From assembly GCA_963693365.1 (NCBI GenBank), contig CAVNZM010000007.1:8556001-8620000 (forward strand): a stretch of 64,000 nt of DNA. The letters are read 5' to 3'. This DNA is from Amoebidium appalachense. Taxonomy: Eukaryota; Ichthyosporea. Position numbers and translations under genes: made by a program. The notes beneath the pieces are model-generated. The model did no database searches and was not told the origin of the DNA. It saw only the letters and a list, made by a program, of their open reading frames with translations. This document shows positions 49,408-60,310 of the stretch, one piece after another. Numbering within the stretch: position 1 is the stretch's first letter; every line of letters begins with the position of its first letter.

Positions 49408-50594
49408 GGAGACTATAGCAGCTATGAGAGCTCCGACAAGCTCTGGCAGCGAAAGTTGTCCATGTGGTGTGACAGCAAGTGCTCGGGAAAAGGAACATGT
49501 TCTCCGAAAGACTAGTGATGCCGGAAGGTCGACCATAACTTTCAAGCCTGTATTTCTATTTACAACTACACTATTGCTTACAAGAAAACTATTTGCACAA
49601 AAACACAGTTTCAGGGGCTTGACATGCTCACAAGCTCGCTAATGAAGGTGCTTCTGCACTGCAAGCTCACTTACCTGGGTGACGGCACTCACGATGTATC
49701 CCTGGCAAGCTTTATACGAATTATTGATTCCTACAAAGCCAGCGGGATAGGCCTTGCGTTTCTATCGGCTCCTATATTTAAAAACATCGAAAGCACCTAT
49801 ACCCGCGCTGTGTTGCCTGGAAGACCGCTGCAACTTCAAAAAGGAATTAAAGCAGACGAGACGGTTCTACTATGATGTGTCCCTCTCGCACGGCTTCCTG
49901 GTGACTAATTGTCGCCTAGTGAACACCAATCCCTAGTCTTTCTAAAATCTACAAACAAAAAATAAAACCATTGTCTATACACAAGCACATGCAACTAATG
50001 ACATCGGCCGAACACCGTGACCCCCAACTCCCTCCCTCAACTAAAAAACTGAGCCTAACACCGTGACCCCCAGCTCCCTCCCTCAACTAAAAAACTGAGC
50101 CCGCCGCTCGTACTACACTTGTACCTACTTGTTTGTTGACTAACCGCCAAGGTCCACAGGACGCTCTTGCGCAAGCAAGTTGCTTTTGATTGGCTGTATA
50201 CGCATCATGTCATAGGTCTCATTGGCTTATCCTGCACCCATTGATAGTGATTTTATTCAACATATTTCGTGCACAGCAGTTCACAGCGCACTGAGGCTGT
50301 GCTCTGGAGCCACTGTTTATCCGATGCTGTTCAGGCGAGTGTAAACAGAAGAGCCACTCAACAACACAAAGAGAAACAAATCCACAACATACATGCTGCA
50401 TATCTATGTACGTTATGTAGTGCTGTTCCCAAGACGCGTGTACGCAACTACAATTTGGCACATATAACTCTCGGGCAAGTTACCTATGTTAGCAAAACCG
50501 TCCCGAATATAAACTGGCTACAGCTACTGAAAACTTTGGTGGCAAAATCAAAAAATCAAGGTAGGCCTGATTCTTCATCTAACCTCCAAGTTTA
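48932..50594. other. RFX upstream region
   Basis: It holds a G-run (49371-49404), a 46-bp tandem direct repeat (annotated separately) and otherwise unique sequence. An 83-codon plus-strand frame at 49624-49875 has no recognisable features. No gene was assigned. Confidence 0.4.
50011..50102. repeat. 46-bp tandem duplication
   Basis: A unit beginning AACACCGTGACCCCCAACTC and ending AAAAACTGAGCC occurs twice, at 50011 and 50057, with one substitution. Confidence 0.92.
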
Positions 50595-51650
50595 CTATAC
50601 TTCTTTTCCTCCAACTGACCAGTTAACTTTCTGCCTTTCACAGACCCCATGGAATGGAGCGTCATTGAATTTTTTTTGGCGCTGGTCCCGTTTATTTATA
50701 TTTCCTCCACCAACCGGCCGAGCTCGAGTCTTTTTGCCTCGCCCACTGACACACTTTCTCTTTTTCTCCTCTGCATTTTTCTGCACGGGTGACTGCAGGC
50801 GCTCTAGCTCCAGCACCATAAACGGTTGGCACAATATACACAGTTGCTTTTGGATCCGGAGGGCAGCCTCTACATCCATGATGTTTGCATCGTGAAACTT
50901 GGCCCCGTTTTGTGTTTGTTGAAGTAGCCATTTTGCGCCACCCTTCAACAAGGTGCACACCTTTTCCTTGTATCGAAGTTTGGTTCTATTTCACTCTGAA
51001 GCCCGGCCAGACAATCTCGCCGTGAACAAGTCTTTATTGTGCGGTTGAAGTAGGACGGCACAGCACGGATCCAAAAGTTGAGTGCCGAAATGTGACCGGT
51101 TTCGCTCAACCCGACACCATCACACCCATAAGCGCTCAGAAACTCTCCTGAATCGACGAATTTGGCGTATTTTTGACCCCAGCCTCTCCCTCGATGCTCT
51201 CCAAAGATCTCAAACTCAGAAACTATGAAGTCGTGGTGGAGATGTGGGCCTGTGGAGCAGTTACGTTCTCGAGGGTTGCCATCTAAGATTTGCTCCTTTC
51301 CTACATTCGTTGCCGAAAGGAGACCACCCTGGGGTATTTTGTACAGCATATACCCAATAATTATGCCTTCTGCACCAGAACCCTCAACCACCAAGATAAT
51401 GAAGTGTGCAATTTGTTCCGAAATAAGAAAGATCTCGGTCTGAAAATGGTTGCTCCCCCATTAGGCTCACAGGTCCTTCTAATAGACGTTTCCACCCCCG
51501 TTCTATGAGTTCGCAAGTATAAGCGTCAGTGTGATTATTGTGGGCTGGTATTCCTAGGCCTACATTGCAGGGTGATCGGTAGAGTTTCTGCGTGTGTGAG
51601 TCGGAAACTATTGCAATGTGAGGCTGGGCCATGGCAGGGTCCCATGATAT
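50595..51650 (-). pseudogene. Frameshifted GNAT-like paralogue of the 52633 gene
   Basis: Three minus-strand frames align in order with the intact protein at 52633-53712. The first (to about 51395) has ELIERGWKRLLEGPVSLMGE, against RITELGWERLVSGSVTLRGE. The second (50945-51394) has IIGYMLY, then FIVSEFEIFGEHRGRGWGQK and GHISALNFWIRAVPSYF, against ISEFEIFSEYRSRGFGKQ and SHFSALNFWVRAVPDHF. The third (50595-50960) has VCTLLKGGAKWLLQQT, against ICKVLVGAAKWLREH. A frameshift of one base type separates each pair, near 51400 and near 50960. The acetyl-CoA-binding R-x-x-G-x-G is retained (RGRGWG). It could be a recent pseudogene or an intact gene with two base-call errors. Its own start codon is not clear. 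The C-terminal tail is longer and more basic than in the intact copy. Confidence 0.7.
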
Positions 51651-52559
51651 CGATGGAGTCATGGGGTCGGTAATTCTTACAATTCCCATTACTAAATAAA
51701 CTTTTGTACACAAACCAGCATATGTTCTTAACTTCCTGGAATAACACTCATTTTCATAACCATCGCCTATGCTTGTTTGAATCATGGGACGACCAAGAAA
51801 AACTAGTGGGACCCCATGAGCTTGAATACCGAGATCTAACCACACAAGCTCGCGGCAGCCACGGCCGGGTCACAGATCTCTCCCGCCCATCTTTAGGTTC
51901 ACAAGGTGAATTATTCTGGGACACAAAACGTCAACACACATTTTCTCTTTATTATCGCAGCAGGTGCCATGGTGCCCTTCCTTCACTTTATGTGTCTGTT
52001 GCCAGCCTTACGCTTTGACCGCTGCTCTGAATTCGAAAGGACTTGACTGAGTCGGACTCGTCACTCAGTCGTCACTTGAGTAAAATATATACTCACAATG
52101 ACCAATAGGAGCGTGTGAAAACAGTTAACCACATATGTATCAATGTTTTAGCTTTTGATTGGCTCGAGTATTTTGGTCAGTGGATAGCGGAAACCAGCTT
52201 CCTCAGAACGGCCTCGACCTACTGCATATTAATATTTCAAACTCCGGATAGTATTTATCTAACTTCCCCCGAGCGCAAATACCAACCACAGCTTTTACTG
52301 TACATAGCCTACACCTGCCTACACGTAACTTGGGCCGACGTGTGTCCGATTCGATTGGGCGTACGCGCACCTACGTAGACCAATCAACAGCGTCTTTCTG
52401 ATGGTGCATTTTTGTTCATCCAATCAGTTGCGCAAATATCTTGAATATTTTGACCGGTTTAGATTCAGCTCTGAGCAGATTCCAGGCTTTTTTTATCGGA
52501 GCCACCTGGCTAAACTCCTGGCTAATGATCTTTTATGACAGTTCTATTCGAACTGCAAG
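51651..52559. other. Divergent intergenic region between the two GNAT-like genes
   Basis: Unique sequence without microsatellites. GATTGG and CCAATCA CCAAT-type boxes occur at about 52150, 52378 and 52417. An interrupted ACTCGTCACTCAGTCGTCACTTGAG repeat is at about 52053-52080. Confidence 0.4.
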
Positions 52560-52566
52560 TATAAAA
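52560..52566 (+). promoter_or_regulatory. TATA box of the GNAT-like gene
   Basis: TATAAAA starts 73 bases before the ATG at 52633, a spacing that fits a short 5' UTR. Confidence 0.55.
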
Positions 52567-52632
52567 TGCGCCGACAACTCTAACACACATCAGTAAAATA
52601 TCACATAGAAGTCTTTTTGTAACATATCTATC

Positions 52633-53712
52633 ATGTCGCGAAGTGCCACAAAAAATGTTATAATCAACACGTCGGGGTGCAAGTCACCCCAGCAGCCTCA
52701 GCCGGCCACTATTTCGTTCAAGGCTGGCTCCCTTCAGATAGTTTCCCAAGTTACATCAAAGCACACACAAACACCCAAGGTTGCTAATAAGGAACTTCTT
52801 CTACCCAAAGAAGATGCTGCTACGCGTGAAGCACGCCGTATTACCGAATTGGGCTGGGAGAGGTTAGTTTCTGGTTCTGTGACTCTGCGTGGTGAACAAC
52901 CATTTGCACCTGCCAGCGACTCGATGGATGAATTCGACAGGAGGCTAGTTTTGCACTTTTTCGTTCTGAATGAGGAAGAGGAAGACACGTCAGAGGTGGT
53001 GGGATATATGTTTTGTATGACCGATACACCCCATGAGAATCCACGGCGGCACATAGGAAAGCATACTGTGTGCGACTGCGAGCGAAGAATCAATAACGAC
53101 CGCCTGCTTATGATCTCTGAGTTTGAGATATTTAGTGAATACAGAAGCAGAGGTTTTGGGAAACAACTTGCCGATATGATCTCTTCGAGCGGGTATTTAA
53201 GCCTGTATGACTGCACAGGTATAGAACTTATGGAGATTAGCCATTTCTCGGCGTTGAATTTCTGGGTACGCGCTGTCCCCGACCACTTCTACCAAAAGCT
53301 CGACACGTGTGCACGCAGCGAGTGTATTCCAACTTTGGAAATCGAGCTCCAACACACCCTCAAGCACAAAGAAGACATATGCAAAGTGCTTGTTGGTGCG
53401 GCAAAGTGGCTAAGAGAGCACGACAGGCAAACACAGAAGCAGTCGAAGTGTGGAGGTTTAAGTGCATCGCAGAGGAAGGAGCAGCTTTTAGCGCACCTGC
53501 AAGCTGTTTGTCGCGCTGCTTTTGAAGAGGAGAAAAAACTTGCAGAAAGTCTTTATCTGGATGTTCCTTCTGTATCTACGCCAAAATCAAGGACCCCTTC
53601 TGCTGGTAGGCGTCATAACCGTCAGATGGGCTCTCCCTCACCAAAATCCCCGAACGGGCGAAAGGTACAAAGCGGTGCACGTGGATATGGAAAAACCAAA
53701 TTGGAATATTAA
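52633..53712 (+). CDS. Putative GNAT-fold acetyltransferase, single exon
   Basis: This intact 359-residue frame has no introns. Residues 1-65 are Ser/Thr/Gln-rich and probably disordered. A folded part (about 66-235) shows GNAT-like features: VVGYMFCM (about 122-129, a central strand), a strand FEIFSEY, then RSRGFGKQLADMI (171-183), fitting the acetyl-CoA loop R-x-x-G-x-G followed by helix 3. HFSALNFWVRAV follows like the late GNAT strand-helix pair. Next comes a Cys-containing segment (DTCARSECIPTLEIE) and a helical, Lys-rich region (about 245-310). The tail (about 318-359) is basic and Ser/Pro-rich (SPSPKSPNGRKVQSGARGYG), as in DNA- or RNA-associated tails. The substrate is unknown and I know no named family. 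It has a frameshifted, oppositely oriented paralogue 1 kb away. Being intronless among intron-rich neighbours, it may be a retrogene or a transferred gene. AATAAA at 54164 could serve polyadenylation. Confidence 0.75.
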   Translation: MSRSATKNVIINTSGCKSPQQPQPATISFKAGSLQIVSQVTSKHTQTPKVANKELLLPKEDAATREARRITELGWERLVSGSVTLRGEQPFAPASDSMDEFDRRLVLHFFVLNEEEEDTSEVVGYMFCMTDTPHENPRRHIGKHTVCDCERRINNDRLLMISEFEIFSEYRSRGFGKQLADMISSSGYLSLYDCTGIELMEISHFSALNFWVRAVPDHFYQKLDTCARSECIPTLEIELQHTLKHKEDICKVLVGAAKWLREHDRQTQKQSKCGGLSASQRKEQLLAHLQAVCRAAFEEEKKLAESLYLDVPSVSTPKSRTPSAGRRHNRQMGSPSPKSPNGRKVQSGARGYGKTKLEY

Positions 53713-54946
53713 TTGATAGTGTGGGTGGGTGGGTGGGTTGGGGGGGGGGGGGGGGAGGGAGGGAGGTTCACCAGTGGTGATTCCGTGGCCACGTGAGTGT
53801 GTGCTCATGGCATCCCAGTGTTGTTAACCAATTCCACCGTCTATTAGCCATTGAATCCAATTTAGTAGTAATTATTAGAAGGAATGTTCGAACCAGCCTG
53901 AAATACAGCCCCCAGGATTGGCATGTTGAATCTACTAGTTCTGGGCTACGCTTATCATACGTGACAAGATTGGATACAAAGTCGTGTTATTAGGATATCT
54001 ACTGGGAAGCCGCGTGAAAGGACATGACTACTGTAATCATTCCTGAGCTCAAAACGGCTATACATTCAAATTGCTTAATTGTAGCCTGGGTTAGGAGCAA
54101 CACAACTTATAGTGCCATATATTTCACCTTCTAATAATTACTACTCAATGGCCGTCAATAAAGGTGCATCAGCTTTTTTTTTTGCCTCTTGTGCAAAAGC
54201 TCATTCGGACCGGCGTGCCAAGTCCAAAAATAAATAGCCTAAAAATATTAAAGAATATTGAATTCATATGGATATTTAAATAGGCTTTTTTGAATTTTCA
54301 GTTTGGGGAGGGGGGGAGGGGGGCAGTAGTAATGGGGAGGGGTGGTGCCCCCCCCCCCCCCCCCCCCTCTTCCCCTCACCCCCCCCCCCCCCCTCCCCCC
54401 CCCCCCCCTCTCCCTTCCCCTCCCGGGCGCCCCTCCAGGGGGGAGGGACCATGATTTTTATGGGGTGGTGGGTCCCCCCCCCCCCCCCCCCCCCCCCCTC
54501 CCCACCACCACCACCACCACCACCCACCCACCCGACCCCCTCTCTCTCTCTCTCTCTCTCTTCCTCCCCCTCCCTCCCTCCCCCCCCCCCCTCCCCCCGC
54601 GGGGAGTCCGACCGGCTCCCTCCCTGCTGCGTACCTACGTGCCTCCAAGATCCCCCCCCCCCCTCCCCTTTACTCCCCCCCCCCCCCCCCCCCCCCTCCC
54701 CCCCCTCCCTCCCCCCCCCCCCCCCCCCCTCTCCCACCCCCAATCTCCTCTACCACCACCAACACTCAAATTTCCTCCTCGTACCAGCGCTCCTGTTCAA
54801 GTTGTAGGTGATGAATCACTGAATGCATTGTTTGCTTTAGAGTGATTATGTGTGTGTGGGGGGGGGGGGGGGGGGGGAGGGGGGGAGGGGGGGGGAGGGG
54901 GGGGGAGAGGAGGGGGGGGGGGGGCAGATAGAGAGCAAAAGAGAGA

Positions 54947-54977
<31 letters not shown>

Positions 54978-55257
54978 AGGGGGGAGGGTACGGGGAGTAA
55001 GAGAGAAAAAAGGGATCGAGAAAGTGTGCCACGTGTTTGCGCGTGCGCATCATACAATATGCCACCACGAAAACATAGCATAATATCCTGTGGCAGTCTG
55101 TGAGTGTGTCCGTGCGTGAGTGTCCGTGAGTATGGTGTGCGTGCCTGCACATGATGTGTGCCTCCATGCCCCTGTATACAGTTCTGTTTTTGTCCTGTCT
55201 GTCTGTTTTACACTGTGTGTGTACGTGTGCCCCCCCGCACGCACGCGCCCGTCTCTG

Positions 55258-55291
<34 letters not shown>

Positions 55292-55335
55292 CTCGTTGTG
55301 CATGCGGGCGGGCGCGCGCGCGCGCTTGTGTGTAA

Positions 55336-55370
<35 letters not shown>

Positions 55371-55380
55371 TGTGTGTATG

Positions 55381-55417
<37 letters not shown>

Positions 55418-55754
55418 TTATGTGTGCGTGCCATACGGTGTGTGTGTGACTGTGCGTGCCACGGTGTGTGCGTGTGCCTGTATGTGACATGAACATTCCT
55501 GGTGCTGGCATGCTAATTCCAACGTGCACGGTGTGGTGGGATGCTATGAGATCGAGTCTCGAGTGCATGCACCATAGCCAAGATGATTGATGCCAATTTA
55601 TGGATAGAGAGAGGGTGGGGTGCCAATGCCATCATGTTTTAAGTAGATATCCAATTAAATACTAATATCAATCCGATCGCCCCATCCCCCTCCCCTGGTT
55701 GGTGGTGGGGCCTCCCCCCCCTCCCCTCCCCCACCTATTCGGAGGGGTGGTGGT

Positions 55755-55785
<31 letters not shown>

Positions 55786-55999
55786 ACCTCCCCGGGTCCC
55801 CGCCCCCTAACTTCCGACTACCCCCCTCCCCGGTTTTCAAGATCAAAAAGGCCTCAAAATTTTGGTATTTGTTTGAAGTTAGGCTTACACAGGCCCTGGC
55901 GGTTGGCAATACAACGTGCACACGATACACAAAATATGACGTAAAAGGGGGTACTTGAAATTGAAACGTGTTTTTTTTTTTTTGCGCGTGCGCGGAGAA

Positions 56000-56031
<32 letters not shown>

Positions 56032-56147
56032 GGTACGGTGATTAATCATATTGAGCGGGGAAGAAGGAGGGGGGTGGGGGGGAGAAGGGGGGATGCCCGT
56101 ACCACCTGCAAACGGAATGCCCCCGTCTCCCCCCCCCCCCCTCCCCT

Positions 56148-56178
<31 letters not shown>

Positions 56179-56179
56179 A
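53713..56179. other. Intergenic low-complexity region
   Basis: After about 600 bases of unique AT-rich sequence it becomes C-runs with CCT (54350-54735), G-runs (54858-54990), GT-rich sequence (55090-55490) and further C and G runs (55758-55785, 55999-56031, 56130-56176). No gene was recognised. Confidence 0.5.
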
Positions 56180-56696
56180 GGGCCCAACCATATCGGCTGA
56201 TCTAGTGAACTTGCTTCAAAGCAGAATTATTCTGCAAAAGGCAGAATCAATCTGCTAAAAGCAGAATTATTCTGCAAAAGCAGAATCAATTTGCTAAATG
56301 CAGAATTCTTCTGCTAAAAGCAGAATCACTCTTCAAACAGCAGGATTAATCTGCTAAAAGCAGAATCAATGTGCTAAAAGCAGAATCAATGTGCTAAAAG
56401 CAGAATCAATCTGCTACAAGCAGAAATGTTCAATATTAGTATGCTAAAAGCAGAATTATTCTGCTGTCGAAAGCAGACTGATTCTGAGTTTGCGTAATTA
56501 TTCTGCTAAAAGCAGAATAATTCTGCTAAAAGCAGAGTTATTCAGTGCTTTTGCAGAATAAAGTCTGCTTTTTGCTGAATAATTCTGCTTTTTGCAGAAT
56601 AATTCCGCTTTTGCAGAATAATTCTGCTATTTTGCAGAATAATTCTGCTAAAAGCGGAATCATTCTGCTTCTTGCAAGTGACTCTGTCGATGTGGT

Positions 56697-56697
<1 letters not shown>
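56180..56697. mobile_element. Foldback (MITE-like) element 1
   Basis: It starts GGGCCCAACCATATCGGCTG and ends with TCTGTCGATGTGGTT, the inverted counterpart, where it is cut by a C-run. Between the ends are about 20 alternating units of GCAGAATTATTCTGC/GCAGAATCAATCTGC and AAAAGCAGAAT type, themselves palindromic, so the element can fold at several scales. It has no coding capacity. Confidence 0.8.
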
Positions 56698-56735
<38 letters not shown>

Positions 56736-57091
56736 ACCACCACCACCACCACCACAAACTCACCCGCCTTCTCTTTATTACTCTCATTCCTTGTGTGTCC
56801 CCTTCGGGACACCCCCCCCCCCCCCCCCCCCCCCCCCCAATCCCACCCCCTCCCCCCCCAAAAAAACACACACACGTGTCACACCTCTGTAAAAAACCTT
56901 TCTTCCCGCCAAACCAACCCCGGGCCGTCTCCCCCCCCCCCCCCCCCCCCCTCCCCCCTACCCCTCCCCCCCACTCCCCCGGTCTCTGGTGCATGTACAT
57001 TTTTGTCGCCTACTACCGGCAATAACTTAGTACTACCACCAACACCATGTTTGCCTGGGATCAGCAAGAAGGCAATATCACACACTACTTA

Positions 57092-57105
<14 letters not shown>

Positions 57106-57126
<21 letters not shown>

Positions 57127-57469
57127 CACATACACACATGCACAAACACACACACACACATACACACACACACACATATCATAACAGTGCAAACAAAACT
57201 TTTGTTTTGTACATCGCACGTACACACACATGTAGACGCAGGCACACACTCGCGCATGCACATCGACGCCTGCTTCGCGCGCGCACCACACATTATGGCA
57301 ACACCGTACAAACTCACACAAACACAGGCGTGTGTATGTGTGTGTGTACACAATACACATGTCACACACTTAATAGTACACACAAGCATGCACGCGCATG
57401 CGCCACTCACGCATATATATACACAGACACACACACACACCCGCACACACGCACACTGTGGCCCACACA

Positions 57470-57514
<45 letters not shown>

Positions 57515-57535
57515 GCGCGCGCGAACACACACAAT
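57106..57535. repeat. CA-rich block between the foldback elements
   Basis: Irregular (CA)n with GC-alternating stretches, including CA arrays at 57474-57512. Confidence 0.85.
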
Positions 57536-57901
57536 ACATGCTACGTTCTCTTTCCCCATGTACCTATTCACACGTCTACCACAAACACGCCACAGGCGCA
57601 CACCGTAGTACTTATTTATACACGTCGATCAACGTGCGCACCTGCCAATAGCATACACTGAGTCTCGACGACACACATACGGTAAGTCAAATAGGAACCT
57701 ACAGCACTCTAAATTCACACCAACACTAAAATTTTATACCAGGAGAAAGACGGATATGCAAAAAATCGATGCTCACATACTTCCGCATGCACTGCACGCA
57801 CACACGCTAGACACACACAATCGTGTTAAACTTTGCACACGCGCACACGCACACACACACATTCCACACGTGGATATACTCCGGCACCGTTACACAAACT
57901 A

Positions 57902-58301
57902 GGGCCCAACCACATCGGCTGAGTCAAATTGCTCCAAGCAGAATTATTCTGCACAAAGCAGAATTATTCTGTAAAAAGCACAGTCATTTAGAATCTGCTA
58001 AAAGCAGAATTATTCAACAATAGCAGAATTATTCTGCAAAAGAAGAATCAACCTGCTAAAAGCAGAATCAATCTGCTAAAAGCCAAATTATTCCACTTAA
58101 AGCAGAATTATTCCGCTAAAAGCAGACTTATTCTGCTGTCGCAGCCAAACAATTCTGCTTTTTGTGGAATAATTCTGCTAATAGCAGAATAATTCTGCTG
58201 AAAGCAGAGTGATTCTGCTAAAAAATAGAAAGCAGAGTGATTCTGCTTTTGCATTATAATTCTTCTTTTTGCAAGTTAACTCTGCCGATGTGGTTGGGCC
58301 C
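57902..58301. mobile_element. Foldback (MITE-like) element 2, complete
   Basis: The terminal inverted repeats are GGGCCCAACCACATCGGC (57902) and its exact reverse complement GCCGATGTGGTTGGGCCC (58284-58301). The match continues imperfectly for about ten bases. The interior is the same GCAGAATTATTCTGC-type palindromic repeat as in element 1. Flanks are CTA and TTA, possibly a 3-bp TWA-type duplication with one change. No transposase is present, so it would be non-autonomous. Confidence 0.85.
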
Positions 58302-58538
58302 TTAAATGCGGTGCACGCACACACAGCACTTGAATTTCACGAACGTGCTCACCAAAGCATAACGCTCAACGGCTGGTCCAGGATGATTCCACGCATGCGT
58401 GAACACACATTTTCTCTCTCCCTCGGCATTCAATTCCGTGTGTATGTATTCCTCCCCCCCCCCCCCCCCCCCCCCCCCCCCCTTCCACTCTAGCTTATAT
58501 TCACAGTTCAAGTCAACCCCAATCCCTCCCCACCCGGT

Positions 58539-58572
<34 letters not shown>

Positions 58573-58859
58573 ACTGAGGCCCCCCCCCCCCCCCCCCCCT
58601 CCCCTCCCCCCGCGCCTGCCCCCTCTCCCCTCCCCCCCCCCCCCCCCCCCCCCCCCCCCTCTTCCTCCCTCTCTGTCTCTCTCAAGGATCCTTATTAGAC
58701 GGAGTGAAGACAGACACTGTTAACGTTCTGCCACGGGGGCACGGCCGTGATTGCAGCAGACATAGGCAGAGGCTAATGTTATGTACACCAATGCACACTC
58801 ATGGAACTGCAAACACACAAATTGGCCACACCATGGCACACACACTCGAGTTCTCGCAT

Positions 58860-58914
<55 letters not shown>

Positions 58915-60048
58915 GTCACATGTACACACACGTGCACCTCATGATACACACAGACAGAAACACGCATACATACACGGGCCCTGGGTCGCACACACAAACT
59001 TGTAGTCACGTACACGCCCCACCATCACACAGTCTGTCAAACAACAGCATACAACATAATGGTCTCACACTCAGACCATAATGCCGGCGGGACCACACTA
59101 CGTATGTACAGTGTACAGTAGCACACACACGCTGGCAGTACCACCTGAGTGACTGACACAATACTGTACCGTCGACCACACGACAGTGATACAACACACG
59201 CTTCAGCGCAAACATAAATGTCACGCGTACAATGACCCGTATTTGAGTTGCCACTATATAAAAGTTTGAAAGCAGTTGCAGCGGGACGATCAGATATATC
59301 TCTCTAACCACCGCACATACCTTCGGGAATGTGTGGGTGGGGGCCAGGGAAGAAGGGTGGTGGCAGAGAGGGGGCCGCAACTAAGCTTAAGAAAGAGGGG
59401 AGGAGGGGGGGGGAGGGGAAGGCGGGGCATTTGTGTAGAGGGTTGGATTTTAAAACAGCAGAATACACAAAACACAAACGTCACAAACCCAAAAAACCAC
59501 AACAACAACAACAACAAAAAAAAAAAAAAAAAAAAAAAAAAAAGGAAACAGAAAGAAAGAAGGTAAAAACCAGATACCAACCCCAACCCACGAAAAAGCA
59601 AGCTGAAGACATCTTAACAGAGCCCTGTGGCACTATCGTTAATGTTATAGCTTCGAAAGACTCACAGACCACATGTGCAGGCGGACAGAGTTCGACTTGC
59701 ACCTTTCTTCCGTTGCTACAAACCCATCCTTTGTTCGACAGCAACAGACGAGTCGGGGGACACCCAACAGGAGAGGCGGGTTAAACTTTCTCCCAGCATG
59801 CCGGGTGGAGAGGAGCAACCCACCCAACATGACGTGCAGTTGATTGGCCAGGTGTCAATGTACCGTGCCGAGCGGGTGAATACCACTTGGGTTTAAGGTA
59901 TACACAGCCCATACGGCCAAAAGTATGTGCGTATCTGCATAAAACAAGCAGGTGTAGCCCAAGTGTGCAAGAGTGGTTGAGTTGTGCAAGGATACGCAAG
60001 TAGAAGCCTGAGCAAAGGGATAGACAGAAATGCAAACATGACAAATGG

Positions 60049-60086
<38 letters not shown>

Positions 60087-60310
60087 ATGTGCGACACACA
60101 GCAAACAAAAGAGTGCACGTACACCCGCTGATAAGTTGGGGACGGGATGTGGCCAAAGCCAAGCGCCTTTAGTCGGACTGCACAGCAACCCACACACACG
60201 GCAACCCCGCACATTCGTTCATGCCCGCTGAACATACCGCCGGGGGGTCGAAACAAACACCCATACACCCACGAAATTCTTGTCCGTTTTTGCAAACGGT
60301 ATATATTTGC
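58302..60310. other. Intergenic, downstream of RPS16
   Basis: It contains C-runs (58455-58482, 58540-58572, 58580-58599, 58635-58659), a (CA)n array (58860-58912), an A-run (59515-59543) and unique sequence at 59560-60050. A 73-codon frame at 59675-59896 is unrecognised. No gene was assigned. Confidence 0.5.

Noticed and set aside
49624-49875. 83-codon plus-strand frame upstream of RFX
   Set aside because: It has no recognisable motifs, and no promoter or splice support.
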